A stretch of 28,223 bases of DNA from CAUZFZ01 sp963579025 (GCA_963579025.1 CAUZFZ010000142.1:1-28223); one strand, 5' to 3'. Positions 1-8,506 are shown, numbered from the stretch's first letter. The notes: generated by a model from the letters alone, not told the origin. Made by a program: numbers and translations.

Positions 1-74
1 CGAGGCCTGCGTCGAGTCTTCGACTTCAGCCTCGCCTGGACAACATTCAATGAACTCTCCGCATCCTCGGGCCG

Positions 75-156
75 CCCTCACTCAACTTGTGTGTAAGGGT
101 GAGGGTTGAAACCCCGGGCTATTTGCCTACGTCCCTTCGGGACTGAAGTGTGCAAC
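75..156. repeat. Intergenic palindromic repeat region at the 3' side of the sulfatase gene
   Basis: Two inverted repeats are visible. CCCTCAC (75-81) pairs with GTGAGGG (99-105). Further on, GTCCC-TTC-GGGAC (131-143) sits in a segment reading CCCCGGGCT...GTCCCTTCGGGACTGAAG. From general familiarity, segments of this type recur between planctomycete genes, but no second copy lies in this window. The hairpins are just downstream of the sulfatase stop on the minus strand and could end its transcript, although no T-run follows. Bases 1-74 show no recognisable feature. Confidence 0.45.
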
Positions 157-185
157 TTCAAGAAGTCAACGCGATGCTATTGGAG

Positions 186-1952
186 CTATTTTTTCGTGAA
201 CATCATCAGTCGAAAGTCCATGACACTGGATCCAGGAATCGCAGTCGCTCGCAATGTCAATTCGCCGCGCCCCTTTTCCAGGTGGATCGTGCCGAGTTTC
301 ATGGGCTGAAACTCTTTGACGTACGACTCCTGACGTTTGACGCGATCGTGTTCCGCTCCGCGAACTGGCGGATCGTGTGGTTTTGAGACCATGCCGACCA
401 GTCGACTGTTCCCCAGACTCAACTCGATCGTTGAGCCGACATCACCCTTCGGGCACGAGTAGTAGATCTCAACTTCGTAGTCGCCGGCCGCATTGACCTG
501 AACCGGCCAGGTGATGCGATCGTCGAGACTCTTCCAGTTCATGAAGTAGGAATTGTTCGGGAATCGATTCGAACGCTGAATTCCGCCGTGTGCCGTCCCG
601 TCGCGGGCGGGGATTTGAGTGTAGCGATACTCTGGGTGGCCGATTAGAAACGGCCGGTCGCCTGGCTCCAGCTCGGACTTGACGTTCTGTTTCCAGTCGG
701 CCACTGCCTTGCGCAGACGCTCTGCTTCTTCAGCGTGCTGTTCGGCAACATCTTTCCGTTGACCGGGATCGGCGTGCAGATCGAACAGTTTCCCCTGCGT
801 ATCCAGACGAAACCGCTGGTTCCGGACACTGACTCGATCCCGCCAGGATGAGAAGATCAGCCGATCCGGCCAGGACTCAAGCTCGATGCCCATCAGCGGC
901 ATCACCAGACTCATTCCATCGAGCGGCTTCCTGCTGGCAACCGGGACTCCGGCAAGTTCGGCCAGTGTGGGAAGCAGGTCAATTGCTGCTGCAATGGGCT
1001 TGAATGTCATTCCAGGGCCAAGGCGTGAGGGCCAGCGAATAAGCAGCGGAGATCGCACGCCTCCCTCATCCGTCGAGCCCTTGCGGCCCTTCATATCGCC
1101 ATTCCAGCGAACACCATTCGGGCCGTTGTCACAAAAGTAGACAACAACCGTGTCGTCGGCGACTTTCAGTTCGTCGAGTTTCTTCAGCAGCCGACCAACG
1201 TTCCAGTCGATGTTCTCGCACATGGCAAGCGCCGCCCGGATGTGACCGGTGTTTTCCTTCCTGGGATCGCGGTTGTGCATCTCCAGTTCTTTGTCTTTGA
1301 ACTTGTCCCACCAGCGATCGGGCACCTGCATCGGTGAATGCGGTGTGTTGTACGGGAGATAAGCGAAGAACGGTTTGTCCATTCGCGTGCTCTCTTCCAT
1401 GAACGCCATGGCACGATCTGTGAAGTCGTCGATGACGAATCCGTTACCTCGTACGAGACGACCGTTGTGCTCAAGAGGCGGACTGAAGTAGTTGCCCCAA
1501 TGGCCCGAGCAGAAACCGTAATACTCGTCGAAGCCGCGACCGTTTGGGTGATAGGGATACTGCATTCCGTTGTGCCATTTGCCGAACGCACCCGTCGCGT
1601 ATCCGGCCGCCCTGAATGTGTCGGCGATCGTCATCTCGTCAAGATCCAGTCGCTCGCCTCCGGCTGACGTACTGTAGACTCCACCGCGGGCGTGATACCG
1701 CCCGGTCAGGAACTCTGCCCGTGTCGGCGAGCACACCGGGCAAACGAAGAACCGGTCAAAACTCGCGCCGTCACGCGCGAGCGAGTCGATATTCGGCGTG
1801 CTCAGATTCGTGTTGCCGTTCAGGCTCAGGTCACCCCAGCCCTGATCGTCTGACAGGATGACGAGTACGTTCGGATGCTCGGCCGCCAGCAATGGAGCCG
1901 ACCACAGCAAAGTGGAGGTGAACAGAACGACTGAGAGCTGAAAACGCTGCAT
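186..1952 (-). CDS. Secreted arylsulfatase-family sulfatase with C-terminal accessory domain
   Basis: A 588-residue type I sulfatase (alkaline phosphatase superfamily), predicted to hydrolyse sulfate esters outside the cytoplasm, typically on sulfated polysaccharides. Residues 1-24 are a signal peptide ending LLAA. The metal-binding DD lies at 35-36. The sulfatase signature CSPTR begins at Cys74, the residue converted to formylglycine, and continues to LTGR. GKWH (124-127), His205, DN (275-276) and K288 match the other conserved active-site positions. The catalytic domain ends near residue 440. Residues about 455-588 form a separate beta-rich domain (YEVEIYYSC, GELTLRATAIP) resembling carbohydrate-binding accessory domains; its fold is inferred. 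The ATG is chosen because it starts the signal peptide; there is no strong ribosome-binding site. The gene follows the FHA-pseudokinase gene by 109 bases on the same strand. Substrate cannot be told from sequence. Confidence 0.93.
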   Translation of the reverse strand: MQRFQLSVVLFTSTLLWSAPLLAAEHPNVLVILSDDQGWGDLSLNGNTNLSTPNIDSLARDGASFDRFFVCPVCSPTRAEFLTGRYHARGGVYSTSAGGERLDLDEMTIADTFRAAGYATGAFGKWHNGMQYPYHPNGRGFDEYYGFCSGHWGNYFSPPLEHNGRLVRGNGFVIDDFTDRAMAFMEESTRMDKPFFAYLPYNTPHSPMQVPDRWWDKFKDKELEMHNRDPRKENTGHIRAALAMCENIDWNVGRLLKKLDELKVADDTVVVYFCDNGPNGVRWNGDMKGRKGSTDEGGVRSPLLIRWPSRLGPGMTFKPIAAAIDLLPTLAELAGVPVASRKPLDGMSLVMPLMGIELESWPDRLIFSSWRDRVSVRNQRFRLDTQGKLFDLHADPGQRKDVAEQHAEEAERLRKAVADWKQNVKSELEPGDRPFLIGHPEYRYTQIPARDGTAHGGIQRSNRFPNNSYFMNWKSLDDRITWPVQVNAAGDYEVEIYYSCPKGDVGSTIELSLGNSRLVGMVSKPHDPPVRGAEHDRVKRQESYVKEFQPMKLGTIHLEKGRGELTLRATAIPGSSVMDFRLMMFTKK

Positions 1953-2061
1953 GGAGACTATCCGTCAGGTGTTGTTGCGGGTGGTTGATGGTGTCCGGGT
2001 CTTTTCCGCGAAGTGGTCCGCTCGAATTACTGATCACGCGATACCGGTTTGGCTCAGGCTC

Positions 2062-3312
2062 TCACAGTTCGTGCGGCACCTGGATCTTCACGCCACACAC
2101 TTTGCACGTGACACGTTTGCCCGCAAGTTCCGACTTGATGCGGTACGTCTTACCGCAGCCCGGACATTCCACTTGCCCGCCGCGAACTTCGCGGCTGCTC
2201 AACGCTTCGAGCAGTGCATCCGGAGTTTGAAAGCGATCACTGGGAGAGCGGGACAACAGCGTCCGCAGCACCTCGATTTTGGCAGAGTCAATGTCGAGGC
2301 TCACAATGCGATTCCACTGCGGCGTGAGCGATGCGTGTGACTTCATGCGGATCGCGTGTGGACCGTCCGGATACAGCGCGTCACCCGTCAGCATCCGGAA
2401 CCACAGGCAACCCAGCGCATACAGATCACTGCGGATGTCGGCCTCCAGGGGTGCATCGAGGAGTTCGGGCGCCAGGTAATCCACCAGTTGTTCGCCACCC
2501 TCCGGGAATCCACCGCGAAGCAGTCGGACGGCAACCGGACACCCCAGACTGAGGTCAACAAGACGGACTCCCCCGAGACGCGTGATGATGTTGGACGGCT
2601 TCAGATTCCCATGGCACAGACCCAATTTGCACAACTCGCCCAAGGCCCGCGTGATCCCCTCGATCAGCTCGAGGGACCGCTGCGGGGGGATCTTCGGCTG
2701 CTTCTGCAAGGTTCGGTCGAGGCTGTTGCCCTGCACAAACTCGCGCGACGAGTAATGACGGTCGCCCTCCCGTCCGGATTCGAAAACAGTCGCGATCCCA
2801 CCTGGGCGATTTTTTTCGAGTTCAAAAGTCGTCTGCACGATCCGCTCGAGTGTGGTCGAATCAGAGGTCAACGACGGATCGAATACGCGCAGTGCGACCG
2901 ATTGTTTGATTCGTTGATCGGTGGCTCCCAGCAGAGGTCCCAGCAATCCGTCACCCAGAACTTTGCTGATGCGGAACTGGCCGAACTGCGATCCAAAGCC
3001 CCCTGTGGCAGCGTCCGCATCGATGAGTTCGAATGTCGTCTTGCCGATCTGGAATTTCTCGCCCGTCTGCAGCGTGAAACTCTTCGGAGTTTTTCCTTTG
3101 TAATGCACTTCGTTGCGACCCGACGGCAGCCGCTGCACACTGGCTTTTCCGTTCTTCACGGCCAGCTCGACATGCTCTCGCGAGATCTGCGTGTCCCACG
3201 GAATGGCCCAGCCGTTCTTTGGCTCTCTTCCGATGCAAAGCACATCACCGTTATTGACCGCCTTGCGGCGTTGCTTTCTCAGCTCCGGAGAGCTGGCGAC
3301 GATTTCCAGCAT
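2062..3312 (-). CDS. FHA domain-pseudokinase-zinc ribbon protein
   Basis: A 416-residue cytoplasmic protein. The frame is open to 3423, but the ATG at 3312 is preferred because GAGGG lies about 9 bases upstream and the extra 37 residues resemble no domain. An FHA phosphothreonine-binding domain fills roughly residues 15-100, with GR (28-29) and SREH (44-47). A protein-kinase fold follows (111-373): glycine loop GDGLLG, YLAPELL for the APE motif, and DIRSDLYALGCL for helix F. Three catalytic motifs are degenerate: VAIK reads VALR (Lys to Arg142), HRD reads HGN (Asp to Asn236) and DFG reads DLS (253-255). It is therefore probably a catalytically dead scaffold. A Cys4 zinc ribbon, CPGC...CKVC (Cys383, 386, 403, 406), ends the protein and is often seen in planctomycete proteins. 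It may read phosphothreonine marks made by other kinases; partners are unknown. Confidence 0.88.
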   Translation of the reverse strand: MLEIVASSPELRKQRRKAVNNGDVLCIGREPKNGWAIPWDTQISREHVELAVKNGKASVQRLPSGRNEVHYKGKTPKSFTLQTGEKFQIGKTTFELIDADAATGGFGSQFGQFRISKVLGDGLLGPLLGATDQRIKQSVALRVFDPSLTSDSTTLERIVQTTFELEKNRPGGIATVFESGREGDRHYSSREFVQGNSLDRTLQKQPKIPPQRSLELIEGITRALGELCKLGLCHGNLKPSNIITRLGGVRLVDLSLGCPVAVRLLRGGFPEGGEQLVDYLAPELLDAPLEADIRSDLYALGCLWFRMLTGDALYPDGPHAIRMKSHASLTPQWNRIVSLDIDSAKIEVLRTLLSRSPSDRFQTPDALLEALSSREVRGGQVECPGCGKTYRIKSELAGKRVTCKVCGVKIQVPHEL

Positions 3313-3530
3313 GATTTGGCCCTCAATTCCGCAAAAATCGACCGCGCAGACGTTCGCCTGAATGGTCGCGAATGAATCACGGGCGATAGAAACACCCGGG
3401 TAGGAATTGCGCCAATTTAGCATTCCTGTGGTGAGTCAGGAAATCGATCGCTTCTCGACAGCCGAGCGAGGCGTCTCGAATTCGCCCGCGACGTGTGTTT
3501 CGATGGAGCGAGAATGAATCCCGTCAAACG

Positions 3531-3559
3531 AAAAAGCCCGGCTCATGAGGCCGGGCTTT
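3531..3559 (-). terminator. Rho-independent terminator of rpoN
   Basis: On the minus strand AAAGCCCGGC, a short loop (CTCATGA) and GCCGGGCTTTTT form a strong GC stem followed by T residues, 35 bases beyond the rpoN stop. This separates rpoN from the downstream FHA-pseudokinase gene, which must then have its own promoter in 3313-3530. On the plus strand the T-run is shorter. Confidence 0.85.
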
Positions 3560-3593
3560 GAAGCACATTCGGGATCGGCGATGCGACCTGGAA

Positions 3594-5084
3594 TCAATAC
3601 AGGCGCCGCTGTCGGGAAGAAGGGATGTTCATTTTCTTTCGGTACTTGGTCACCGTTCGTCGTGCCAGATTGAATCCCAGTTTCGACATTTCGTCGACCA
3701 GAGCTTCGTCACTGTAAGGCTCGTCCTTGTCCTCTCTGTCGATCAGTTCCTGCAGCTTGCGGCGAATGTTTTCCCAGGCGATGTCTTCGCCCGAATTCGT
3801 CTTGGTTCCCCCACCAAAGAAACGTTTCAATGGGAACAGGCCGCGAGGCGTCTGAATCCACTTGTCATCCACCGCGCGAGACACGGTCGTCACATGCACG
3901 CCAACCTGGTCGGCAACCTGCTGCATCTTCAGCGGTTGAATGTACTCCGGGCCAAGGTCCAGGAATTCGGTCTGGTGGTCAACGATGGCCTGAGCCACTC
4001 GACGTAACGTCGTGTATCGCTGCTCGATCGATTCGATCAGCCACTTGGCGGAGTCAATTTTCTTGCGGATGTATTCCTTGGTGCTGGCGTCAACTCCGTT
4101 ACGCAGCATGTCGCGGTACTTGCGGCTGATCTTCAGGTCCGGCACATACTCATCGAGTACCTTGACGATCCACTTGCCGTCTTCATCTTTGAGGACTTCC
4201 ACGTCCGGCGTGACGTTCTGCACGATGCGGCTCTCAAAACTTCGACCCGGAAACGGGTCGAGATGCCGCATTTCTTCCAGTGCTTCCTTAATCATCTCGA
4301 TGGAGAAGCCGGTCTTGCGCACCACGAGTGGGAGTCGATTGTTGCCCAGGTCGTCGAGGTGCTGTGTGATCAGCGTTTCAAGAATGTCGCCGTACATCAT
4401 GTCATCGGTGAGTTGCAGCAGCAGACTTTCCTTCAGGTCCCGGGCCCCGACGCCAGGCGGGTCGAGTCTCTGAATCAGAGCGAGCACACTTAGCGCTTCG
4501 TCCTGCGAGATTCCGGCGCCGTACACCTGCACAATCTCCGGCAGCGAGCTTTGAAGACGCCCGTGATTGTCGAGATTGTGAATCAGGTATTCGCCAAAAG
4601 CCCGCAATGCGGCCGAAACGCTGTAGAAGTGAAACTGCTCCAGCAGATAGTCATGAAGTGTCTGCGGGGATGACTCGACGTTCGAGATCATGTCGCTGTG
4701 GCGGTCGAGGTCATCCGAAATGCGGTTGGCCGACGGACGCGATTCGGCGGCGAAGTTGTCGTCGGGCCAGTCGGTCGCCATGTCGACAAGTCGCTCGAAG
4801 TCCGCCTCGTTGTCGTTATCGCTATCGACCACCAGCTCACGCTCGTCGGGCGATTGCTCGACAGCCTCGTCCTTCGCCTTCTGGACTTCGAGATCACGCT
4901 CTGTCTCGGATGTCTCAACCTTCGTGCCGTCGGAGATCAGGACGACATTGTCTTCCAGCTCCTGCTCGATGCGTTCCTGCAGTGCCAGATACGGCAACTG
5001 CAGAATCTCCATCGATTGGATCATCCGCGGAGCCAGCTTCATTTGCTGGCTCATCTTCATCTGCTGGGAGAAATTGAGCTGCAT
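3594..5084 (-). CDS. rpoN: RNA polymerase sigma-54 factor RpoN
   Basis: A 496-residue sigma-54 factor, which directs core RNA polymerase to -24/-12 promoters and needs AAA+ activators to open them. The N-terminal region I is Gln/Met/Leu-rich (MQLNFSQQMKMSQQMKLAPR) and contacts the activator. Residues about 50-120 are a strongly acidic region II linker. The core-binding domain follows, then a helix-turn-helix near residues 380-420 (QQVADQVGVHVTTVSRAV), and the RpoN box ARRTVTKYRK at 474-483 close to the C-terminus. Length is normal for the family. The ATG gives the canonical region I start. The gene lies after recR, separated by about 300 bases with palindromic repeats, and is closed by its own terminator. 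No sigma-54 activator gene is present in the window. Confidence 0.97.
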   Translation of the reverse strand: MQLNFSQQMKMSQQMKLAPRMIQSMEILQLPYLALQERIEQELEDNVVLISDGTKVETSETERDLEVQKAKDEAVEQSPDERELVVDSDNDNEADFERLVDMATDWPDDNFAAESRPSANRISDDLDRHSDMISNVESSPQTLHDYLLEQFHFYSVSAALRAFGEYLIHNLDNHGRLQSSLPEIVQVYGAGISQDEALSVLALIQRLDPPGVGARDLKESLLLQLTDDMMYGDILETLITQHLDDLGNNRLPLVVRKTGFSIEMIKEALEEMRHLDPFPGRSFESRIVQNVTPDVEVLKDEDGKWIVKVLDEYVPDLKISRKYRDMLRNGVDASTKEYIRKKIDSAKWLIESIEQRYTTLRRVAQAIVDHQTEFLDLGPEYIQPLKMQQVADQVGVHVTTVSRAVDDKWIQTPRGLFPLKRFFGGGTKTNSGEDIAWENIRRKLQELIDREDKDEPYSDEALVDEMSKLGFNLARRTVTKYRKKMNIPSSRQRRLY

Positions 5085-5264
5085 GCCCTGTTCCCAACCT
5101 TTCCGCTCGCTGAAATAGAAGCCCGTTACGGGCTGATCATACCGCTGCCGATTCGCGAGAGAACGGTTCTTCCTGCTGGTTTTATGAAATCGGACGTTCG
5201 GGTCCGGTTGTGATGTCTGGTTGTTGACTTCCCGTAATGACTTGGTCGCGCCGTACTGTCGTTG

Positions 5265-5386
5265 CTCGTTCCGACGCTCCGCGTCGGAACACCCGCCGGA
5301 CGCTCTGCGTCCCGTTCTTCTCTATGTGGCCACCACCGGACGCGGAGCGTCCAATGGTGCGTTCCAACGCGGAGCGTTGGAACGAG
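5265..5386. repeat. Composite cluster of four stem-loops bounded by CTCGTTCC/GGAACGAG
   Basis: Four near-perfect hairpins occupy the recR-rpoN gap. GTTCCGACGC-TCC-GCGTCGGAAC is at 5268-5290, GGACGC-TCT-GCGTCC at 5298-5312, GGACGC-GGA-GCGTCC at 5338-5352, and CGTTCCAACGC-GGA-GCGTTGGAACG at 5360-5384. The first two have a pyrimidine loop (TCC/TCT) and the last two its complement (GGA), so the cluster is itself an inverted arrangement. The ends are an 8-base inverted repeat (5265-5272 and 5379-5386). A related cluster lies at 17038-17151. The cluster ends 3 bases before the recR stop codon and may protect or end the recR message. Small reading frames here only translate the repeat. Confidence 0.8.
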
Positions 5387-5388
5387 TC

Positions 5389-6009
5389 CTAGAAGTTCTG
5401 CCGGCCCCGCATTGCATCGGCCAGCATCTCTCGGTTCGCAAACTCTAGCACACTGCCAGAGGCGATCCCGCGAGCGAGCCGCGTGATTTTCACAGGATCC
5501 CCGGACAATACGTTGGAAATGAACAGGGCCGTTCCATCCCCTTCGAGTGTTGGGTTCGTTGCCATGATCAGTTCCTGTATTCCGTCATTCCGCACACGCC
5601 GCACAAGGGCATCAATCGTCAGATCTTCAGGGCCGATCCCATCCAATGGAGAAATTCTTCCTCTCAAAACGTGATACACGCCGTCGTACGCACCAGACGA
5701 TTCCATGGCGATGACGTCCCGTGGCTGTTCGACAATGCACACAACCTGTGAGTTCCTTTGCGGCGATGAGCAGATCTGACAAACGTCACCTTCCGTCAGA
5801 TTGAAACAGACGCCGCATGCTCGAATCGACTCTTTCACTGTCCGAATCGACTCGGCCAGAGCGAGTGCCTCGCCGCTGGGACAACCCAGGACGTGCTGAG
5901 CGAGTCGTTCCGCCGTTCTGCTTCCCACGCCGGGAAGTTTCGAGAACTGCTCGACGAGGTTCGCCACAGCGGGCCCGAACGGATGTGACTCGATAGTTCG
6001 TCTGGCCAT
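5389..6009 (-). CDS. recR: Recombination mediator RecR
   Basis: A 206-residue RecR, which with RecF and RecO loads RecA at single-strand gaps. An N-terminal helix-hairpin-helix (about 18-42, KLPGVGSRTAERLA) binds DNA. A Cys4 zinc finger follows (Cys65, 68, 77, 80; CGVC...CQIC). The Toprim domain starts near residue 88 (VVCIVEQPRDVIAMES). Length and domain order are standard. The ATG at 6009 has AAGGA just upstream. It is the last gene of dnaX-ybaB-recR, 75 bases after ybaB, an arrangement conserved from E. coli to planctomycetes. The stop lies 3 bases from the palindromic repeat cluster. Confidence 0.97.
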   Translation of the reverse strand: MARRTIESHPFGPAVANLVEQFSKLPGVGSRTAERLAQHVLGCPSGEALALAESIRTVKESIRACGVCFNLTEGDVCQICSSPQRNSQVVCIVEQPRDVIAMESSGAYDGVYHVLRGRISPLDGIGPEDLTIDALVRRVRNDGIQELIMATNPTLEGDGTALFISNVLSGDPVKITRLARGIASGSVLEFANREMLADAMRGRQNF

Positions 6010-6084
6010 CGTCCTTGACTCCGATCTGCCACGCCGAGTTGTGGGCGTCCGCCCATCGGCCCGCCTGAATTACTTTGAAATCTG

Positions 6085-6444
6085 TTACTTGCCTGGCCCG
6101 AGTCCCAGGTGAGACATGGCGGCTTCCAATCCGGGAATATTCAACCCGCCAGCAGCCTCCTTCATCGAATCGGCCGCAACCTCTCGCGACCTGGCGAGAG
6201 CATCGTTCATCGCTGAGACAAACAGCTCCTCGACCATCTCGCGATCGTCGCCTTCCATCAGGACCGGATCGATCTGGCAACTAATGACGTCCTGCTTGCC
6301 ATTCACCTCGACCGAGATCATGCCACCGCCGGCCGATCCACGAATCCGCATGAGAGCAAGGCGATCCTGAATCTCGCCCATCTTGCCCTGCATTTCCTTC
6401 GCCTGCTTCATCAGGGAAGCAACGTCACCGAGTGCCCCAAACAT
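6085..6444 (-). CDS. ybaB: YbaB/EbfC family nucleoid-associated protein
   Basis: A 119-residue YbaB/EbfC protein. The family consists of small dimeric DNA-binding proteins that associate with the nucleoid. The N-terminus MFGALGDVASLMKQAKEMQ is the usual amphipathic helix, and the central GGGMISVEVNGKQDVISCQIDP is the conserved beta-sheet core. The gene sits 39 bases after dnaX and 75 bases before recR, its conserved place, which makes the assignment secure. Its exact role in replication or repair is not established for the family. Confidence 0.95.
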   Translation of the reverse strand: MFGALGDVASLMKQAKEMQGKMGEIQDRLALMRIRGSAGGGMISVEVNGKQDVISCQIDPVLMEGDDREMVEELFVSAMNDALARSREVAADSMKEAAGGLNIPGLEAAMSHLGLGPGK

Positions 6445-6483
6445 TGGACTAGTGGTCCTTTCCTGCGTGAGAGGCTGACAAGA

Positions 6484-8364
6484 TCAGTCTCCCGCTGATG
6501 GCTCAGCTGTTCCCGCGATCTCATCAACGCGGACCACCTGAGCCGAAAATGTCGACATGATACTGCTGACGAATTCATCGTCTTCCGGCCGATACACCCG
6601 CCGCCGCGATGAACTCGCAGCATCCGTATCCCCCGCAGACGTCTGAGCAGCCGGTCCCTCATCACTGAGTGCCAGGGAAATCCGAACATCCTGTCCGGTC
6701 AGGCGAGCTACGATCTGCTCCATGCGAGCGATCGCCTCCGGCTTCTCACAGTACCGTTTACTGAAATGGTAGCCACGTGGAAATGTCAGTTCCAGCTTGT
6801 TTGGCGCAGAAATTGCTGCACGCGTGACCGCTTTGACATGACTCTTCAGCATGTCATTGATCTCACCGACTACGTCTGACCAGATCTGGTCAGCATTCTC
6901 AGGTGAAAACTCAACTCGACCAGCGATCACTTTTGGCGTTTCAGCAGACGCATTCGTCGGATCGCTGGCAGGTTCGCTCTCCCGATACTCCGCTTCAACA
7001 ACCGCTGTCGCGGTGGAATCTCCTGTCGGCGCAACGGCGTTAGATTCGGCAGTCTGCAGCGATGTGGTTGGCCCGGCAAAGTCGGCATTCGCTTGAGCGA
7101 CCATCGCGTCTTCCGCGGATGGCCGCATTGGAGACGCTGGCAATCCGGGACCATCTCGCCTTACTGGTTCATTTTTTTTTTCGGAGCCCGGGCCCGTCGA
7201 CTGCTGTGCGGATGCCCCTGCTCTGAGCTGCTCGATCAGCGACTCGATGTCGACCAGGTCTTCCAGTAGCGCGACCCGAATCAACGCCAACTCGGCGAGA
7301 GCCCGGCCATACGTCACCCGCTGCATGCGAGTTTTTGCGTCGGACAGAATCTGCATCGCCGCGACGATCGTCTGCAAACCCCATTTGTCCGCCTGTCCGG
7401 CGAGCACTTCTCGACTGTCCGGGCCCACCGACAGCAGCTCGATCTGCCCGGCTCCAGCAGCCAGGACCATCAGGTCCCGTAAGTAAAACAGCAGTTGATC
7501 GGTCAGCTCGCCCAGTTGCACGCCGCCGTCGAGTGCCGCGTGAAACGCCACCAGCGCCCCAGCCTGATCACGTTCCACCAGTGCCTGCGCGATCTCCGTC
7601 AGTCGGTCGTCACTGGCGGTGCCCAGCAGTCGATGCACATCGACCGATGTGACGTGTTCCTCGCCAAACGCCAGAAGCTGGTCGAAGATCGACTGACTGT
7701 CGCGCATCGATCCGGCAGCGCGCCTCGCCACAAGTTCCAGCGCCTCGTCGTCAACCTCGACGCCCTCGGAAACTGCGATCGATGCGAGCCGATCACGAAT
7801 GCTGTTGGTCTCGATCGTGCCAAAGTCAAACCGCTGGCAGCGAGACAGAATCGTGTCCGGCACCTTGTTGGGTTCCGTGGTGCAGAACACGAACTTGACG
7901 TTGGGCGGCGGCTCTTCCAGCGTCTTGAGGAGCGCGTTGAACGCTTCCTTCGTCAGCATGTGAACTTCGTCGATTATGTAAATCTTGAACTTCGTGCGCA
8001 TCGACATGACGTTGACGTTGGCTCGAAGCTGGCGGATATCGTCGATGCCGCGGTTCGAGGCACCGTCGATCTCAGACACGTCAACATCGTTGCCGGCGGA
8101 GATGCCGTCGCAGATTTCGCACTCGTTACACGGGTCACCATTGACTGAAGTCGGGCAGTTCAGGGCCTTGGCGAGAATTCGGGCCGTGGACGTCTTGCCA
8201 ACTCCGCGAGCACCCGTAAACAGGTAGGCGTGGGCGACCCGATTCGAAAGGATCGCATTCCGCAGCGCCTGCGAGATGTGCTCCTGTCCGACGACCTCTG
8301 CAAATCCCTGAGGCCGAAAGCGTCGGGCCAGAACGGTGTAGGTTTCGGTTGAGCCGGTTGGCAT
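6484..8364 (-). CDS. dnaX: DNA polymerase III subunits tau/gamma (DnaX)
   Basis: A 626-residue clamp-loader ATPase. The frame is open to 8400, but the ATG at 8364 has GGAG 4 bases upstream and begins MPTGSTETYTVLARRFRP, the usual DnaX start. Walker A GARGVGKT is at 51-58, the zinc-binding cysteines at 70, 79, 82 and 85, Walker B IIDEVH ends near 135, and the sensor SRC is at 174-176. The clamp-loader core and collar end near residue 370. A low-complexity linker and a C-terminal polymerase/helicase-binding region follow. The linker contains a run of ten A in the message (plus strand 7172-7181), described separately, which should yield a short gamma form of about 400 residues. First gene of dnaX-ybaB-recR. 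Confidence 0.97.
   Translation of the reverse strand: MPTGSTETYTVLARRFRPQGFAEVVGQEHISQALRNAILSNRVAHAYLFTGARGVGKTSTARILAKALNCPTSVNGDPCNECEICDGISAGNDVDVSEIDGASNRGIDDIRQLRANVNVMSMRTKFKIYIIDEVHMLTKEAFNALLKTLEEPPPNVKFVFCTTEPNKVPDTILSRCQRFDFGTIETNSIRDRLASIAVSEGVEVDDEALELVARRAAGSMRDSQSIFDQLLAFGEEHVTSVDVHRLLGTASDDRLTEIAQALVERDQAGALVAFHAALDGGVQLGELTDQLLFYLRDLMVLAAGAGQIELLSVGPDSREVLAGQADKWGLQTIVAAMQILSDAKTRMQRVTYGRALAELALIRVALLEDLVDIESLIEQLRAGASAQQSTGPGSEKKNEPVRRDGPGLPASPMRPSAEDAMVAQANADFAGPTTSLQTAESNAVAPTGDSTATAVVEAEYRESEPASDPTNASAETPKVIAGRVEFSPENADQIWSDVVGEINDMLKSHVKAVTRAAISAPNKLELTFPRGYHFSKRYCEKPEAIARMEQIVARLTGQDVRISLALSDEGPAAQTSAGDTDAASSSRRRVYRPEDDEFVSSIMSTFSAQVVRVDEIAGTAEPSAGD
7172..7181 (-). promoter_or_regulatory. 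dnaX: Predicted dnaX slippage site (A10) producing gamma
   Basis: The coding strand reads GAA AAA AAA AAT GAA CCA GTA AGG at codons 395-402. One extra A, or a -1 ribosomal shift, gives AAA TGA, a stop immediately after the run. One A fewer gives ATG AAC CAG TAA, a stop three codons later. The run falls just after the clamp-loader core, where gamma ends in E. coli (ribosomal frameshift) and Thermus thermophilus (transcriptional slippage on an A9 run). No obvious stimulatory hairpin is seen downstream, which favours transcriptional slippage. Confidence 0.75.
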
Positions 8365-8506
8365 GGTTCTCCGATCTCCATCAGGGAGACTGCGTTGCAA
8401 TCGTACTGCTCGTCATCGATACCGCGTTGTCCTGCAAGCGACATCCGTCTGCGGCCGAGTATATCAGCGACGGGTCGGCTGCAAAGTAGCCGCCTGTGCG
8501 TGCCCA

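Noticed and set aside
2356..3375. 339-residue plus-strand open frame
   Set aside because: It lies opposite the FHA-pseudokinase gene, whose motifs are clear; the plus-strand product is low in hydrophobic order, has no domain and no ribosome-binding site.
5265..5386. Repeat cluster considered as a CRISPR array
   Set aside because: The units are hairpins of differing sequence in opposite orientations, without constant repeats, regular spacers or cas genes.
5182..5448. Short frames on both strands (for example VPTLRVGTPAGRSAS)
   Set aside because: They only translate the stem-loop repeats and overlap the end of recR.
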